Both the position numbers and the translations under genes were made by a program. A DNA stretch of 36,028 nt from Bryobacteraceae bacterium (lineage in GTDB: Bacteria; Acidobacteriota; Terriglobia; Bryobacterales; Bryobacteraceae). Under the pieces are notes generated by a model. The model did not search any database. It worked only from the letters and a program-made list of their open reading frames with translations, and had not been told where the DNA came from. Shown piece after piece: positions 25,559-33,219 of the stretch. Every line of letters begins with the position of its first letter. Within the stretch, counting starts at the first letter, position 1. Location of the stretch: assembly GCA_023511855.1 (NCBI GenBank), contig JAIMAR010000010.1, forward strand, positions 1 to 36,028, in the 5' to 3' direction.

Positions 25559-27274
25559 ATGGAGCAGGCGAGTCATGACGTTTTGATCCTGGGTACCGGG
25601 CTGGCGGGCTTGCGGGCGGCGGTGGAGATCTGCATCCGCAGCCGCGGGCAAGCCGATGTGGCGCTCGTCTCCAAAGTGCAGGTGATGCGGTCGCATTCGG
25701 TGTGCGCCGAAGGCGGCACCGGGGCGGTGATGCGCCCGGAGGAAGGCGACAGCTTCGAGCTGCACGCCTGGGACACGGTGAAGGGATCCGACTTTCTGGC
25801 GGACCAGGATGTGGTGGACCGGTTTGTGGAGAAATCGCCGGATGAGATCCGGCTGCTGGAGCACTGGGGCGTGCCGTGGTCGCGGAGGGAAGACGGCAGG
25901 ATCATGCAGCGCCCGTTTGGCGGGCACTCGTTCCCGCGGGCGTGCATGGCGGCGGACAAGACCGGTTTTTTTGAGATGCAGGGGCTGTACGACAACTTGC
26001 AGCGGTACAGCAACGTGAAGTGCTATCAGGAGTGTTTTGCCACGAGCCTGATTCTGAACGGCGGGCGGTTCGCGGGGTTGGCGTTGTATGACGCTCCCAG
26101 CGGCGAGTTTGTGGTGCTGCGGGGTAGAGCGCTGCTGATCGCCTCCGGCGGATTGGGGAACCTTTACGGCTTCACGACCTATTCGCAGACGGTGACGGGC
26201 GACGGGCAGGCGATCGCGTTCCGGGCGGGGTTGCCGCTGGAGGATCTGGAGTTCTTGCAGTTCCATCCGACGGGGCTGGTGCCCTCGGGCATTCTGATGA
26301 CGGAGGGATGCCGGGGCGAGGGCGGCTATCTGCGCAACAACAAGGGCGAGCGGTTCATGGAGCGTTACGCGCCGAAGATGATGGAGCTGGCGCCTCGCGA
26401 CATCGTCTCGAGGGCGGAGATGACGGAGTTGCTTGAGGGGCGGGGTTTCCCGGGGCCGGACGGATTGGATTACATACATCTGGACCTGACCCACCTTGGA
26501 GCGGAAAGAATCAACAAACGCCTGCCACTGATCCGCGAGGTGTGCATGAAGTTCCTGGGGATCGATCCGATCACACAGCCGATTCCGATCCGGCCCGTGG
26601 CGCACTATTCGATGGGAGGCATCGAGGCGGACATCGACGGGCGGACGCGCATTGAGAACATCTGGGCGGCGGGGGAGGTGGCGTGCCATTCGCTGCACGG
26701 GGCCAACCGGCTGGGCTGCAACTCGACGGCGGAGTGCCTGGTTTGGGGCGGGATCACGGGGGCAGAAATTGCGAAGTATCTGGCGAACGGGGCCGGATTC
26801 AGCGAGGTCCCGGCGGCGTTGGCGCGCGATGAAGAGAGCCGCCTGTTCCATGATCTGCTGCAACAGAGCGGCGAGGAGAGTCCGGCACGGATCCGGCGGG
26901 AGTTGCGGACCCTGATGGACCGGCACGCCGGGATCTACCGCAACGGCGCCTCGATGCGGGAGGGCCTGGAGCGGATCGCGGAGTTGAAGCGGCGCTTCCG
27001 AAAGATCGGCATCCAGGACCGCAGCCGTGTGTACAACTCGAATCTGATGCAGGCGCTAGAGACAGAGAACATGCTGGATTTGGCCGAGGCGCTGCTGACG
27101 TCGGCGGTGGCCAGGGAGGAGTCGCGCGGGGCGCACGCGAGGACCGATTTTCCCAAGCGGGACGACGAAAAGTTCTTGGGCCATACAATGGCGTACTACA
27201 CGGGCGGGAAGCCGCGGCTGGAGTATAAACCGGTGACGATCACGAAGTGGAAACCGGTGGAGAGGAAATACTGA
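25559..27274 (+). CDS. sdhA: succinate dehydrogenase/fumarate reductase flavoprotein subunit
   Basis: A 571-residue catalytic subunit that interconverts succinate and fumarate with FAD. The dinucleotide fold [10 protein letters not shown] is at 12-21. His46 in [11 protein letters not shown] is the expected covalent FAD attachment site. The active-site loop QFHPTG places His236, and APRDIVSRA and [10 protein letters not shown] supply the substrate-binding arginines. I chose the ATG at 25559, with GGGAGG seven bases upstream. It heads the operon A-C-D-B, the reverse of the common CDAB arrangement. Sequence alone does not fix the working direction; membrane anchors with four candidate heme histidines are compatible with a menaquinone-linked enzyme. 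Confidence 0.95.
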   Translation: MEQASHDVLILGTGLAGLRAAVEICIRSRGQADVALVSKVQVMRSHSVCAEGGTGAVMRPEEGDSFELHAWDTVKGSDFLADQDVVDRFVEKSPDEIRLLEHWGVPWSRREDGRIMQRPFGGHSFPRACMAADKTGFFEMQGLYDNLQRYSNVKCYQECFATSLILNGGRFAGLALYDAPSGEFVVLRGRALLIASGGLGNLYGFTTYSQTVTGDGQAIAFRAGLPLEDLEFLQFHPTGLVPSGILMTEGCRGEGGYLRNNKGERFMERYAPKMMELAPRDIVSRAEMTELLEGRGFPGPDGLDYIHLDLTHLGAERINKRLPLIREVCMKFLGIDPITQPIPIRPVAHYSMGGIEADIDGRTRIENIWAAGEVACHSLHGANRLGCNSTAECLVWGGITGAEIAKYLANGAGFSEVPAALARDEESRLFHDLLQQSGEESPARIRRELRTLMDRHAGIYRNGASMREGLERIAELKRRFRKIGIQDRSRVYNSNLMQALETENMLDLAEALLTSAVAREESRGAHARTDFPKRDDEKFLGHTMAYYTGGKPRLEYKPVTITKWKPVERKY

Positions 27275-27292
27275 GCAGGGAGAGGAGGCGGC

Positions 27293-27727
27293 ATGGCCGA
27301 GATGGTAAGACACGACAACCGGCTCGGGGTGTGGGGATGGCTGGGCGGCGGACGCTGGGGAGTGGAGCGTTACGCCTACATCCTGCACCGGCTGACCGGG
27401 CTTGGCATTCTTCTGTACTTTTTGATGCATATCGTAGTGACAAGCCTGCGGGCGCGTGGGATTTATCTTTGGACGGAAGGAGCGGCGCTGCACAAGCCCA
27501 TTTTCCGGGCGGGCGAGTTCCTGGTCTTTCTCGCGTTCGCCTACCACGCCTGCAACGGGATCCGCCTGGTTCTGGTGGAGCTGGGCTTTGCCGTGGGCAA
27601 GCCGATTGAGCCGGTTTACCCTTACCGGACCTCGCTGAACGTGCAGCGGCCGCTGTTGGTGCTGATGATGCTGGCGGCGCTGGCGCTGGTGGCGGCGGGC
27701 GGCTGGGAGCTGCTTCAGGCCAGCTAG
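27293..27727 (+). CDS. sdhC: succinate dehydrogenase cytochrome b subunit (membrane anchor C)
   Basis: A 144-residue membrane subunit with three hydrophobic segments. His32 in HRLTG belongs to the quinone-site signature. His46 at the end of the first segment and His85 in YHACNGIR are candidate heme ligands. GGAGAGGAGG precedes the ATG by a few bases, 18 bases after the sdhA stop. It anchors the flavoprotein and iron-sulfur subunits to the inner membrane and passes electrons to quinone. Confidence 0.88.
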   Translation: MAEMVRHDNRLGVWGWLGGGRWGVERYAYILHRLTGLGILLYFLMHIVVTSLRARGIYLWTEGAALHKPIFRAGEFLVFLAFAYHACNGIRLVLVELGFAVGKPIEPVYPYRTSLNVQRPLLVLMMLAALALVAAGGWELLQAS

Positions 27728-27737
27728 GAGGCGCAAA

Positions 27738-28118
27738 ATGCGGGAGACAAAATACTGGACGTGGCACATGGCGGCCGGGGTGGTGGTCGCGTTTCTCTTA
27801 GGCATGCACATGTTGATCATGCACACGGGCGTGCTGGCGCACATTTACGCGCCCATGGGCGGCGAGGCCGTGTCGCAGGCCAACAGCCAGTTCCGGGACT
27901 CCGACGTGAGGTTCACGGTGAGCTATATTCTGCTGCTGGGCTTTGCGTTGTACCACGGGTTGTACGGGCTTCGGACGATTCTGTTTGAGCTGACCCTGAA
28001 ACCGGCTGTGGAGCGGACCGTGACCGCGGTTCTACTGGTGGTGGGCTTGGGTTTGTTCGGGCTGGGCGTGTGGGGCGCGATCGGCGCGCACGCGCTGGCG
28101 GCGGCCGCGAGGGGGTGA
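27738..28118 (+). CDS. sdhD: succinate dehydrogenase membrane anchor subunit D
   Basis: A 126-residue protein with three hydrophobic segments. His24 or His29 in GMHMLIMH and His73 in LYHGLYG sit at positions suited to heme ligation, so together with the C subunit two hemes can be placed. The ribosome binding site TAGGAGG overlaps the stop of the preceding gene, so translation is closely linked. Low sequence conservation is normal for this subunit; the assignment rests on operon position, size and histidines. Confidence 0.82.
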   Translation: MRETKYWTWHMAAGVVVAFLLGMHMLIMHTGVLAHIYAPMGGEAVSQANSQFRDSDVRFTVSYILLLGFALYHGLYGLRTILFELTLKPAVERTVTAVLLVVGLGLFGLGVWGAIGAHALAAAARG

Positions 28119-28120
28119 GC

Positions 28121-28942
28121 ATGGCGGAGAATGGCAAAACCATCCAGTTTCATGTGACCCGTTACAATCCCGAGCGCGACGCCAAGCCCTATGTGCAGAC
28201 CTACGCGGTGCCGGTGCGGGAAGGCATGACGGTTCTGGAAGGCCTGCACTACATTAAGGAGAACCTGGACGCCTCTCTCACGTGGCGCTACTCGTGCCGG
28301 ATGGGCATTTGCGGCTCCTGCGGGATGTTGCTGAACGGCAAGCCGTCGCTGGCGTGCAATACCCAGATCCTTCACATCTGCAACGCGGAGCTGGCGGTGG
28401 GTCCGCTGCCGAATTTCCGGATCATCCGGGACCTGGTTCCGGACCTGACGCCGATGTTCGACAAGCACCGCGCGTTGAAGCCGTTCATTGTTCGGGAGGA
28501 AGCGGAGATCAACGATCCGGCGGGCGAGTACTTTCAGACGCCGGAACAACTAGAGAAGTACCTGCAATACGCCTACTGCATTAAGTGCGGGTGCTGCATG
28601 GGCGCCTGTCCGACGCTGGCGACCGATGAGCGATACCTGGGGCCGATGCCGCTGGCTTCCGCGCACCGCTACAACGAGGACACGCGAGATGACGGGCGGC
28701 GGCTCCGCAACCAAGTCACGGGGGATTCCCACGGAGCTTTTCGTTGCCACTATGCGGGGGAGTGCTCACGGGTGTGCCCTAAGGGCGTGGATCCGGCGAA
28801 GGCGATTCAGCACTTGAAGCGGCAACTGGTGCTGGATTACCTGCGGCTGGCGCGGCGGCGCAAGCCCTGCGAAAAGCTGCACGGGCCGGGCGAAGGGAAA
28901 CCCCTGCCGAACATCGCTGCTCCACCGCCGCGCACGGTTTGA
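28121..28942 (+). CDS. sdhB: succinate dehydrogenase/fumarate reductase iron-sulfur subunit
   Basis: A 273-residue electron-transfer subunit carrying three clusters. The [2Fe-2S] ligands are Cys59, Cys64, Cys67 and Cys79 (SCRMGICGSCG). The [4Fe-4S] and [3Fe-4S] ligands come from CIKCGCCMGACP (153-164) and CHYAGECSRVCP (209-220). All are present. It links FADH2 in SdhA to the membrane anchors. The start at 28121 has GGGGGTG upstream and follows the sdhD stop by two bases; an in-frame extension would run back into sdhD. The last 25 residues after LHGPGEG are proline-rich and family-variable. Confidence 0.95.
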   Translation: MAENGKTIQFHVTRYNPERDAKPYVQTYAVPVREGMTVLEGLHYIKENLDASLTWRYSCRMGICGSCGMLLNGKPSLACNTQILHICNAELAVGPLPNFRIIRDLVPDLTPMFDKHRALKPFIVREEAEINDPAGEYFQTPEQLEKYLQYAYCIKCGCCMGACPTLATDERYLGPMPLASAHRYNEDTRDDGRRLRNQVTGDSHGAFRCHYAGECSRVCPKGVDPAKAIQHLKRQLVLDYLRLARRRKPCEKLHGPGEGKPLPNIAAPPPRTV

Positions 28943-29016
28943 GGTTTCGGCGGGTCGCCAGCGAGGTCAGACCAGGCGTGCGGAAGGGGGATGAAAGAGG
29001 AGTGCAGCGGCCGACC

Positions 29017-29080
29017 GCCGGCATGAGTGCCGGCGTGGCACGCAAGACTGCGTGCTCGACGTGGACTGCCGGTGTGGCAA
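29017..29080. repeat. cluster of GC-rich hairpins in a convergent intergenic region (REP/BIME-like)
   Basis: GCCGGCA/TGCCGGC (29017-29023/29028-29034, loop TGAG) is followed after three bases by GCACGCA/TGCGTGC (29038-29044/29049-29055, loop AGAC). A GCCGG/CCGGC pairing follows near 29062-29080. The first two stems are perfect 7-mers with tetraloops. The cluster lies between the ends of sdhB and the permease gene and may also stop transcription from both sides. Confidence 0.6.
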
Positions 29081-29106
29081 GCCCGGCGGCATGGGCCACG
29101 TGGGAG

Positions 29107-30603
29107 TCAGTGGGAGGCGAGCTTGCTGTGGCGGCGACTGAAGCTGAAGTAGATGGCTAATCCAATCAGCAGCCAAACGAAGAACCGCAGCCAGGTCTCG
29201 AGCGGCAGGCCCAGCATCAACACCAGGCAGCAAGCGATCGACAAGCCCGGCAGCCAAGGGGAGAGAGGAACCCGGAATCCCCTGGGGCGTTCCGGTTGAG
29301 TGCGCCGCAGCACAATGACGCCCGCCGAAACCAGCATGAAGGCGAACAGGGTGCCGATGTTGGAAAGATCGGCGAAGGTGCCGATGTCCCAGATTCCCGC
29401 GGGCAAACCGACGGCCAGGCCGGCCACCCACGTGCTCACATGCGGGGTGCGGTGCACGGGATGAACTTTCGAGAAGGCGGCCGGCAGCAGTCCGTCGCGG
29501 GACATGGCGAACCAGACCCGCGCCTGGCCATACTGAAAAACCAGCAGCGAGGAGACCATGCCCACGACAGCGCCGATGCTGACCCAGCGGCGGATGCCGT
29601 CGTAGCCGAGCTCTTTGAGGGCGTTGGCGACGGGCGCGGCATTGCCGAGCGTGCGCCAGTCGGCGATGCCGGTCAGAACCAAAGCCACCGAGACGTATAG
29701 CACCGTGCAGATGACCAGCGTGGCCAGGATGCCGATGGGCAGATCGCGCTGGGGGTTGCGGCACTCTTCGGCGGCGGTCGAAACCGAATCGAAGCCGATG
29801 TAGGTGAAGAACACGATGGCCGCGCCGGTCAACACCCCGGGGAAACCGTTAGGCATGAAGGGCTGCCAGTGGGTCGTGTTCACCGCCCGGGCGGCGCCGA
29901 ACACGAACAGCAGAATGGCGCCCACCTTGATGAGCACCATGACGTTGTTGGTTTCGGCGCTTTCGCGCACGCCGTGGACAAGGATCACGGTCAGGATCAG
30001 CAGCACCACCAGGGCCGGCAGATTGAACCAGCTTCCGGTGAACTCGCCTCCGGCGATCATCGGGCCGGCCAATTGCTTCGGGAGCTGGATGCCGAAGACG
30101 TTGTCCAGGATGTCGTTCAAGTAGGCGGAGAAGCCCACGGCCACGGCCATGTTTGACACGGCGTACTCGAGGATGAGATCCCAGCCGATGATCCAGGCGA
30201 ACAGTTCCCCGAGGGTGGCGTAGGAATAGGTATAGGCGCTGCCGGCCACGGGGATCATGGAAGCCAGCTCGGCATAGCAGAGGGCGGCGAAGGCGCAGGC
30301 GACGGCCGTCAACAGAAACGACAGCGAGATGGCGGGGCCGGCCCCGGGCCTTCCGAGCGTGGCCACCGCGCCCGTGCCATGCATCAAGATGTCGAGCAGG
30401 GGCGCGTGCAGGAGCGAATCGTAGGAGAGGGTTTCGCCGGCGGCGGCGGTTCCGGTCAGGATGAAGATGCCGGAACCGATGACGGCGCCGATGCCGAGCG
30501 CGGTCAAGCTCCAAGGGCCGAGCGTGCGGCGCAGGCGGCGGGCCGGGTCTTCGGCCGCCGCCAGCAGCTCATCGATGCTCTTGGTGCGGAAGAGTCCGGA
30601 CAT
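29107..30603 (-). CDS. APC family amino acid permease
   Basis: A 498-residue inner-membrane carrier with about twelve hydrophobic segments. The first segment has the APC hallmark GIGAVIGSGIFILTG, and FAALCYAELASMIPVAGSAYTY marks the third. SFFTYIGFD-type sequence (FFTYIGFDSVSTAAEE) lies in the middle. This pattern fits cationic or general amino acid permeases, but the substrate is not fixed. I chose the ATG at 30603 with GGAG upstream; a longer frame begins at 30630. It is the last gene of the minus-strand series from DUF4159, separated from the small basic gene by a palindrome. Confidence 0.92.
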   Translation of the reverse strand: MSGLFRTKSIDELLAAAEDPARRLRRTLGPWSLTALGIGAVIGSGIFILTGTAAAGETLSYDSLLHAPLLDILMHGTGAVATLGRPGAGPAISLSFLLTAVACAFAALCYAELASMIPVAGSAYTYSYATLGELFAWIIGWDLILEYAVSNMAVAVGFSAYLNDILDNVFGIQLPKQLAGPMIAGGEFTGSWFNLPALVVLLILTVILVHGVRESAETNNVMVLIKVGAILLFVFGAARAVNTTHWQPFMPNGFPGVLTGAAIVFFTYIGFDSVSTAAEECRNPQRDLPIGILATLVICTVLYVSVALVLTGIADWRTLGNAAPVANALKELGYDGIRRWVSIGAVVGMVSSLLVFQYGQARVWFAMSRDGLLPAAFSKVHPVHRTPHVSTWVAGLAVGLPAGIWDIGTFADLSNIGTLFAFMLVSAGVIVLRRTQPERPRGFRVPLSPWLPGLSIACCLVLMLGLPLETWLRFFVWLLIGLAIYFSFSRRHSKLASH

Positions 30604-30629
30604 GCGCTCCAGGTCCGTTTGCCGCAGCA

Positions 30630-30656
30630 CGCAGCCCGCTTGCAGAGCGGGCTGCG
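30630..30656. repeat. perfect 11-bp palindrome upstream of the permease gene
   Basis: CGCAGCCCGCT (30630-30640) pairs without mismatch with AGCGGGCTGCG (30646-30656) around TGCAG. It has no T-run. The flanks GCACGCAG (30627-30634) and GCGCCTGCTAAC (30666-30677) also occur side by side at 19693-19714, so it may belong to a dispersed repeat family. Confidence 0.5.
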
Positions 30657-30672
30657 GTCCACGGCGCGCCTG

Positions 30673-30831
30673 CTAACGCTTCCTCTGGCCCTTGGCCATC
30701 TTCCGGACCTTCTTCTTGTTGGCGCCGCGCGGCGTGCCCGCCGGGCGCTTGGCCTTGGGCGGCGCCTTCTTGCGCGCCTCCCGCTTCAGCTTCTTGCGTT
30801 CCAGTTTGTCCTTTACGTTCTTGGTGTTCAT
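30673..30831 (-). CDS. 52-residue lysine/arginine-rich small protein, coupled to the helicase gene
   Basis: A short gene beginning MNTKNVKDKLERKKLKR and ending KGQRKR. It has 16 Lys and 8 Arg against 3 acidic residues. Fifteen of sixteen lysines use AAG, fitting the high-GC codon use of real genes here. Its ATG overlaps the helicase stop as ATGA (30828-30831), so it is translationally coupled. No separate ribosome binding site is needed or clear. No membrane segment or known domain is visible. The charge suggests binding to DNA, RNA or ribosomes, which is inference. It may be missed by length-filtered gene finders. Confidence 0.7.
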   Translation of the reverse strand: MNTKNVKDKLERKKLKREARKKAPPKAKRPAGTPRGANKKKVRKMAKGQRKR

Positions 30832-33140
30832 GCGTCTATCTTCAGATTGGCAAATCTCTTGATCAATTTGCGAAGTCCGTAGCCGGGGAAGCTCACCGTG
30901 AGCTTCGCCTCCTCACCTTCCCCCTCGTGCCTGAGCACGGTGCCGCGCCCGTAGCGAGGATGCTCCACCACCGCGCCGATGAGCGGATCTTTTTTGCGTT
31001 TCTGCGGCGGTGGGGCCGCGGGGGGCTTGGGCCGGGCCGAATCGATCGGGATCGGCTCGGCTCTTCTGTTGCGCTGCGAAAAAAACTCGCGCACCTGCTC
31101 GAGGGAGTCGTAAGTCTTTCCAGTGTAGGCCGTGCGCTGAACGGCCTGGCGGGCCATGGCGCGTTCCGCGAACAGGTCGACCTCTTCGGAGGCTGCTCCC
31201 GCAGAGAGCCTCACGGTCAGGCTTGGAGGAATCTCTCTGAGGAAGCGGGAGGGGCGGGTCTCGGAAGGGGCGCCGCCGCCGAACCGCCGGCGCTGCCGCG
31301 CCCAACTCAGAGTCAGGCGCTTTTGGGCGCGGGTCATGCCGACATAGCAGAGCCGCCGCTCCTCTTCGATCATGTCGTTCGACTCCAGCGAGCGGCTGTG
31401 CGGGCAGAGTCCCTCTTCCATGCCCACGATGAAGACGACCGGGAACTCCAGGCCCTTGGCGTTGTGGAGGGTGAGCAAAGAGACCGGCTCGTGCTCGTCG
31501 ACCTGGTCGGCGTCCGAGACCAGCGCCGCATGATCCAGAAACCCCGCCAGGTCCTCGCCTCGCACCGCCGCGTCCTCGGCCGCATTGAGCAACTCTTTGA
31601 GGTTCTCGACCCGGGCCTGGCTCTCGGGGGAATCGTCGGTCTCATAGACGGCCAAATAGCCGGTGCGCTCCAGCACGGCGCCGAGAATCACGCGCGGCGT
31701 CTTGCCCTCCATGTCCGCGCGGAGCTTCTCGACGAGCGCGCAGAAGCTCTCCAGGGCAGCGTGGGCGCGGTTGGGGAACATCCGGGCGGCCAGCATGGCC
31801 TGGATGGCGTCCCAGGTGGACATCTCCTTTTCCCGCGCGAAGCGCTCGATCTGCTCAAGGGTGGTTTTGCCGATGCCCCGGGCCGGGGTATTAATGATGC
31901 GCAGCAGGCTCACGCTGTCCTGAGGCGAGAGCAGGACGCGAAGGTAAGCCAAGGCATCGCGGATCTCGGCGCGCTGGTAGAAGCTGAAGCCGCCCACCAC
32001 TTTGTACGGCAGTTGGCAGCGCCGCAGAGCCTCTTCAAAAAGCCGCGACTGGGCGTTGGTCCGGTACAGAACCGCGACCCGGACGGAGGGGTCCTCCCAG
32101 CGCAGGCGCTGGATCTGATCGGCGACGAACAAGGCCTCCTGCTCGCCGTCTTCGGCCTCGAACATACCGACGGGCGCGCCGCCTTCCGCCTCGGTCCAGA
32201 GCCATTTGCCGAGCCGCTGCGTGTTGTGGGAGACCAGCTTGCTGGCGGCTTCCAGGATGGGGCGCGTGGAGCGGTAATTCTGTTCCAGGCGTATGATGCG
32301 CGCGTTGGGGAAATCGCGCTCGAAGTCGAGGATATTGCGGAGTTCGGCGCCGCGCCAGCCGTAGATGGACTGGTCCTCGTCCCCCACGGCGCAGACGTTT
32401 TGATGGCGCTGGGTCAGCAGGCGGACCAGCTCATATTGGGTGCGGTTGGTGTCCTGGTATTCGTCGATCAGCAGGTGGAGGAAGCGCTCGTTGTAGCGCC
32501 GGCGCAGCACCTCGTCGTGCTTGAGGAGCCGGACGGCCTCGAGCAGCAGGTCGTCGAAGTCGAGAGCGTTGGCCTGCCGCAGCGCCTTTTCGTACTCGTC
32601 GTAGAGGACCGCGAGGCGGGTGGCCTTGATTTCGGTGGCCTCGCGGTACAACTCCTCCGGCGTCTGGCCCGCGGACTTGGCGCGGCTGATGCGGCTCACG
32701 GCCTGGCGCAGCGGCAGATCCTCCTCGTCGAGTCCGAGCTTGCGGTAGACGGCTTTCAATACGGCCGCTTGGGCGTCTTCGTCGTAGATGGTGAAGCGGG
32801 TGGTGAAACCCGGGCGCAACTGGACCAGCGATGCGCCATCCTTGCGCAGCAAGCGCACGGCAAAAGAATGGAAGGTGGAGACCCAGGGATCCGCCTCCGA
32901 CCTGCCGCCGGCTGCGAGCAGCCTTTGGACCCTTTCCTTCATCTCGCCCGCCGCCTTGTTGGTGAAGGTGACGGCCAGAAGCTGATGAGGAGAAACTCCT
33001 TCCACGGCGATCAGGCGGGCGATGCGGTGAGTGACCACGCGGGTCTTGCCGCTGCCAGCGCCAGCGAGGATCAACAGCGGCCCTTCGCGATGGCGTACGG
33101 CCTCTTGCTGCTGGGGATTCAATCCCTCCAGAAAGGTCAT
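30828..33140 (-). CDS. pcrA: UvrD/PcrA-type superfamily 1 DNA helicase
   Basis: A 770-residue 3'-5' helicase used in repair and plasmid or replication-fork processing. Walker A is GAGSGKT (27-33). Further motifs in order are AVTFTNKAAGEM (Ia), DEYQDTNRTQYEL (II), GDEDQSIYGWRGA (III), LEQNYRST (IV), LTLHNAKGLEFPVVF (V) and YVGMTRAQKRL (VI). The C-terminal segment with HPRYGRGTVL and LIKRFANLK is the PcrA/UvrD tail that contacts RNA polymerase. I chose the ATG at 33140 because TAAAAT, a possible -10 element, sits between it and an alternative ATG at 33170; neither has a Shine-Dalgarno. Its stop overlaps the small basic gene. Confidence 0.94.
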   Translation of the reverse strand: MTFLEGLNPQQQEAVRHREGPLLILAGAGSGKTRVVTHRIARLIAVEGVSPHQLLAVTFTNKAAGEMKERVQRLLAAGGRSEADPWVSTFHSFAVRLLRKDGASLVQLRPGFTTRFTIYDEDAQAAVLKAVYRKLGLDEEDLPLRQAVSRISRAKSAGQTPEELYREATEIKATRLAVLYDEYEKALRQANALDFDDLLLEAVRLLKHDEVLRRRYNERFLHLLIDEYQDTNRTQYELVRLLTQRHQNVCAVGDEDQSIYGWRGAELRNILDFERDFPNARIIRLEQNYRSTRPILEAASKLVSHNTQRLGKWLWTEAEGGAPVGMFEAEDGEQEALFVADQIQRLRWEDPSVRVAVLYRTNAQSRLFEEALRRCQLPYKVVGGFSFYQRAEIRDALAYLRVLLSPQDSVSLLRIINTPARGIGKTTLEQIERFAREKEMSTWDAIQAMLAARMFPNRAHAALESFCALVEKLRADMEGKTPRVILGAVLERTGYLAVYETDDSPESQARVENLKELLNAAEDAAVRGEDLAGFLDHAALVSDADQVDEHEPVSLLTLHNAKGLEFPVVFIVGMEEGLCPHSRSLESNDMIEEERRLCYVGMTRAQKRLTLSWARQRRRFGGGAPSETRPSRFLREIPPSLTVRLSAGAASEEVDLFAERAMARQAVQRTAYTGKTYDSLEQVREFFSQRNRRAEPIPIDSARPKPPAAPPPQKRKKDPLIGAVVEHPRYGRGTVLRHEGEGEEAKLTVSFPGYGLRKLIKRFANLKIDA

Positions 33141-33219
33141 AAAGGGTGGGGCGATTTCTGATTTTAGCATGCAAGCCGCGGAGGGCCGGCGGCAAAGGCC
33201 ATGCCGGGGAGCGGGGGCG

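Noticed and set aside
25426-25578. 50-codon frame (MKKMGGAAQV...) between the interrupted ORF and sdhA
   Set aside because: It overlaps the sdhA start, covers its likely promoter and ribosome binding site, has only a weak site of its own and resembles no known protein.
30927-33161. Very long open frame antisense to the helicase gene
   Set aside because: A high-GC shadow. The minus strand carries every helicase motif and the plus-strand protein shows no domain.
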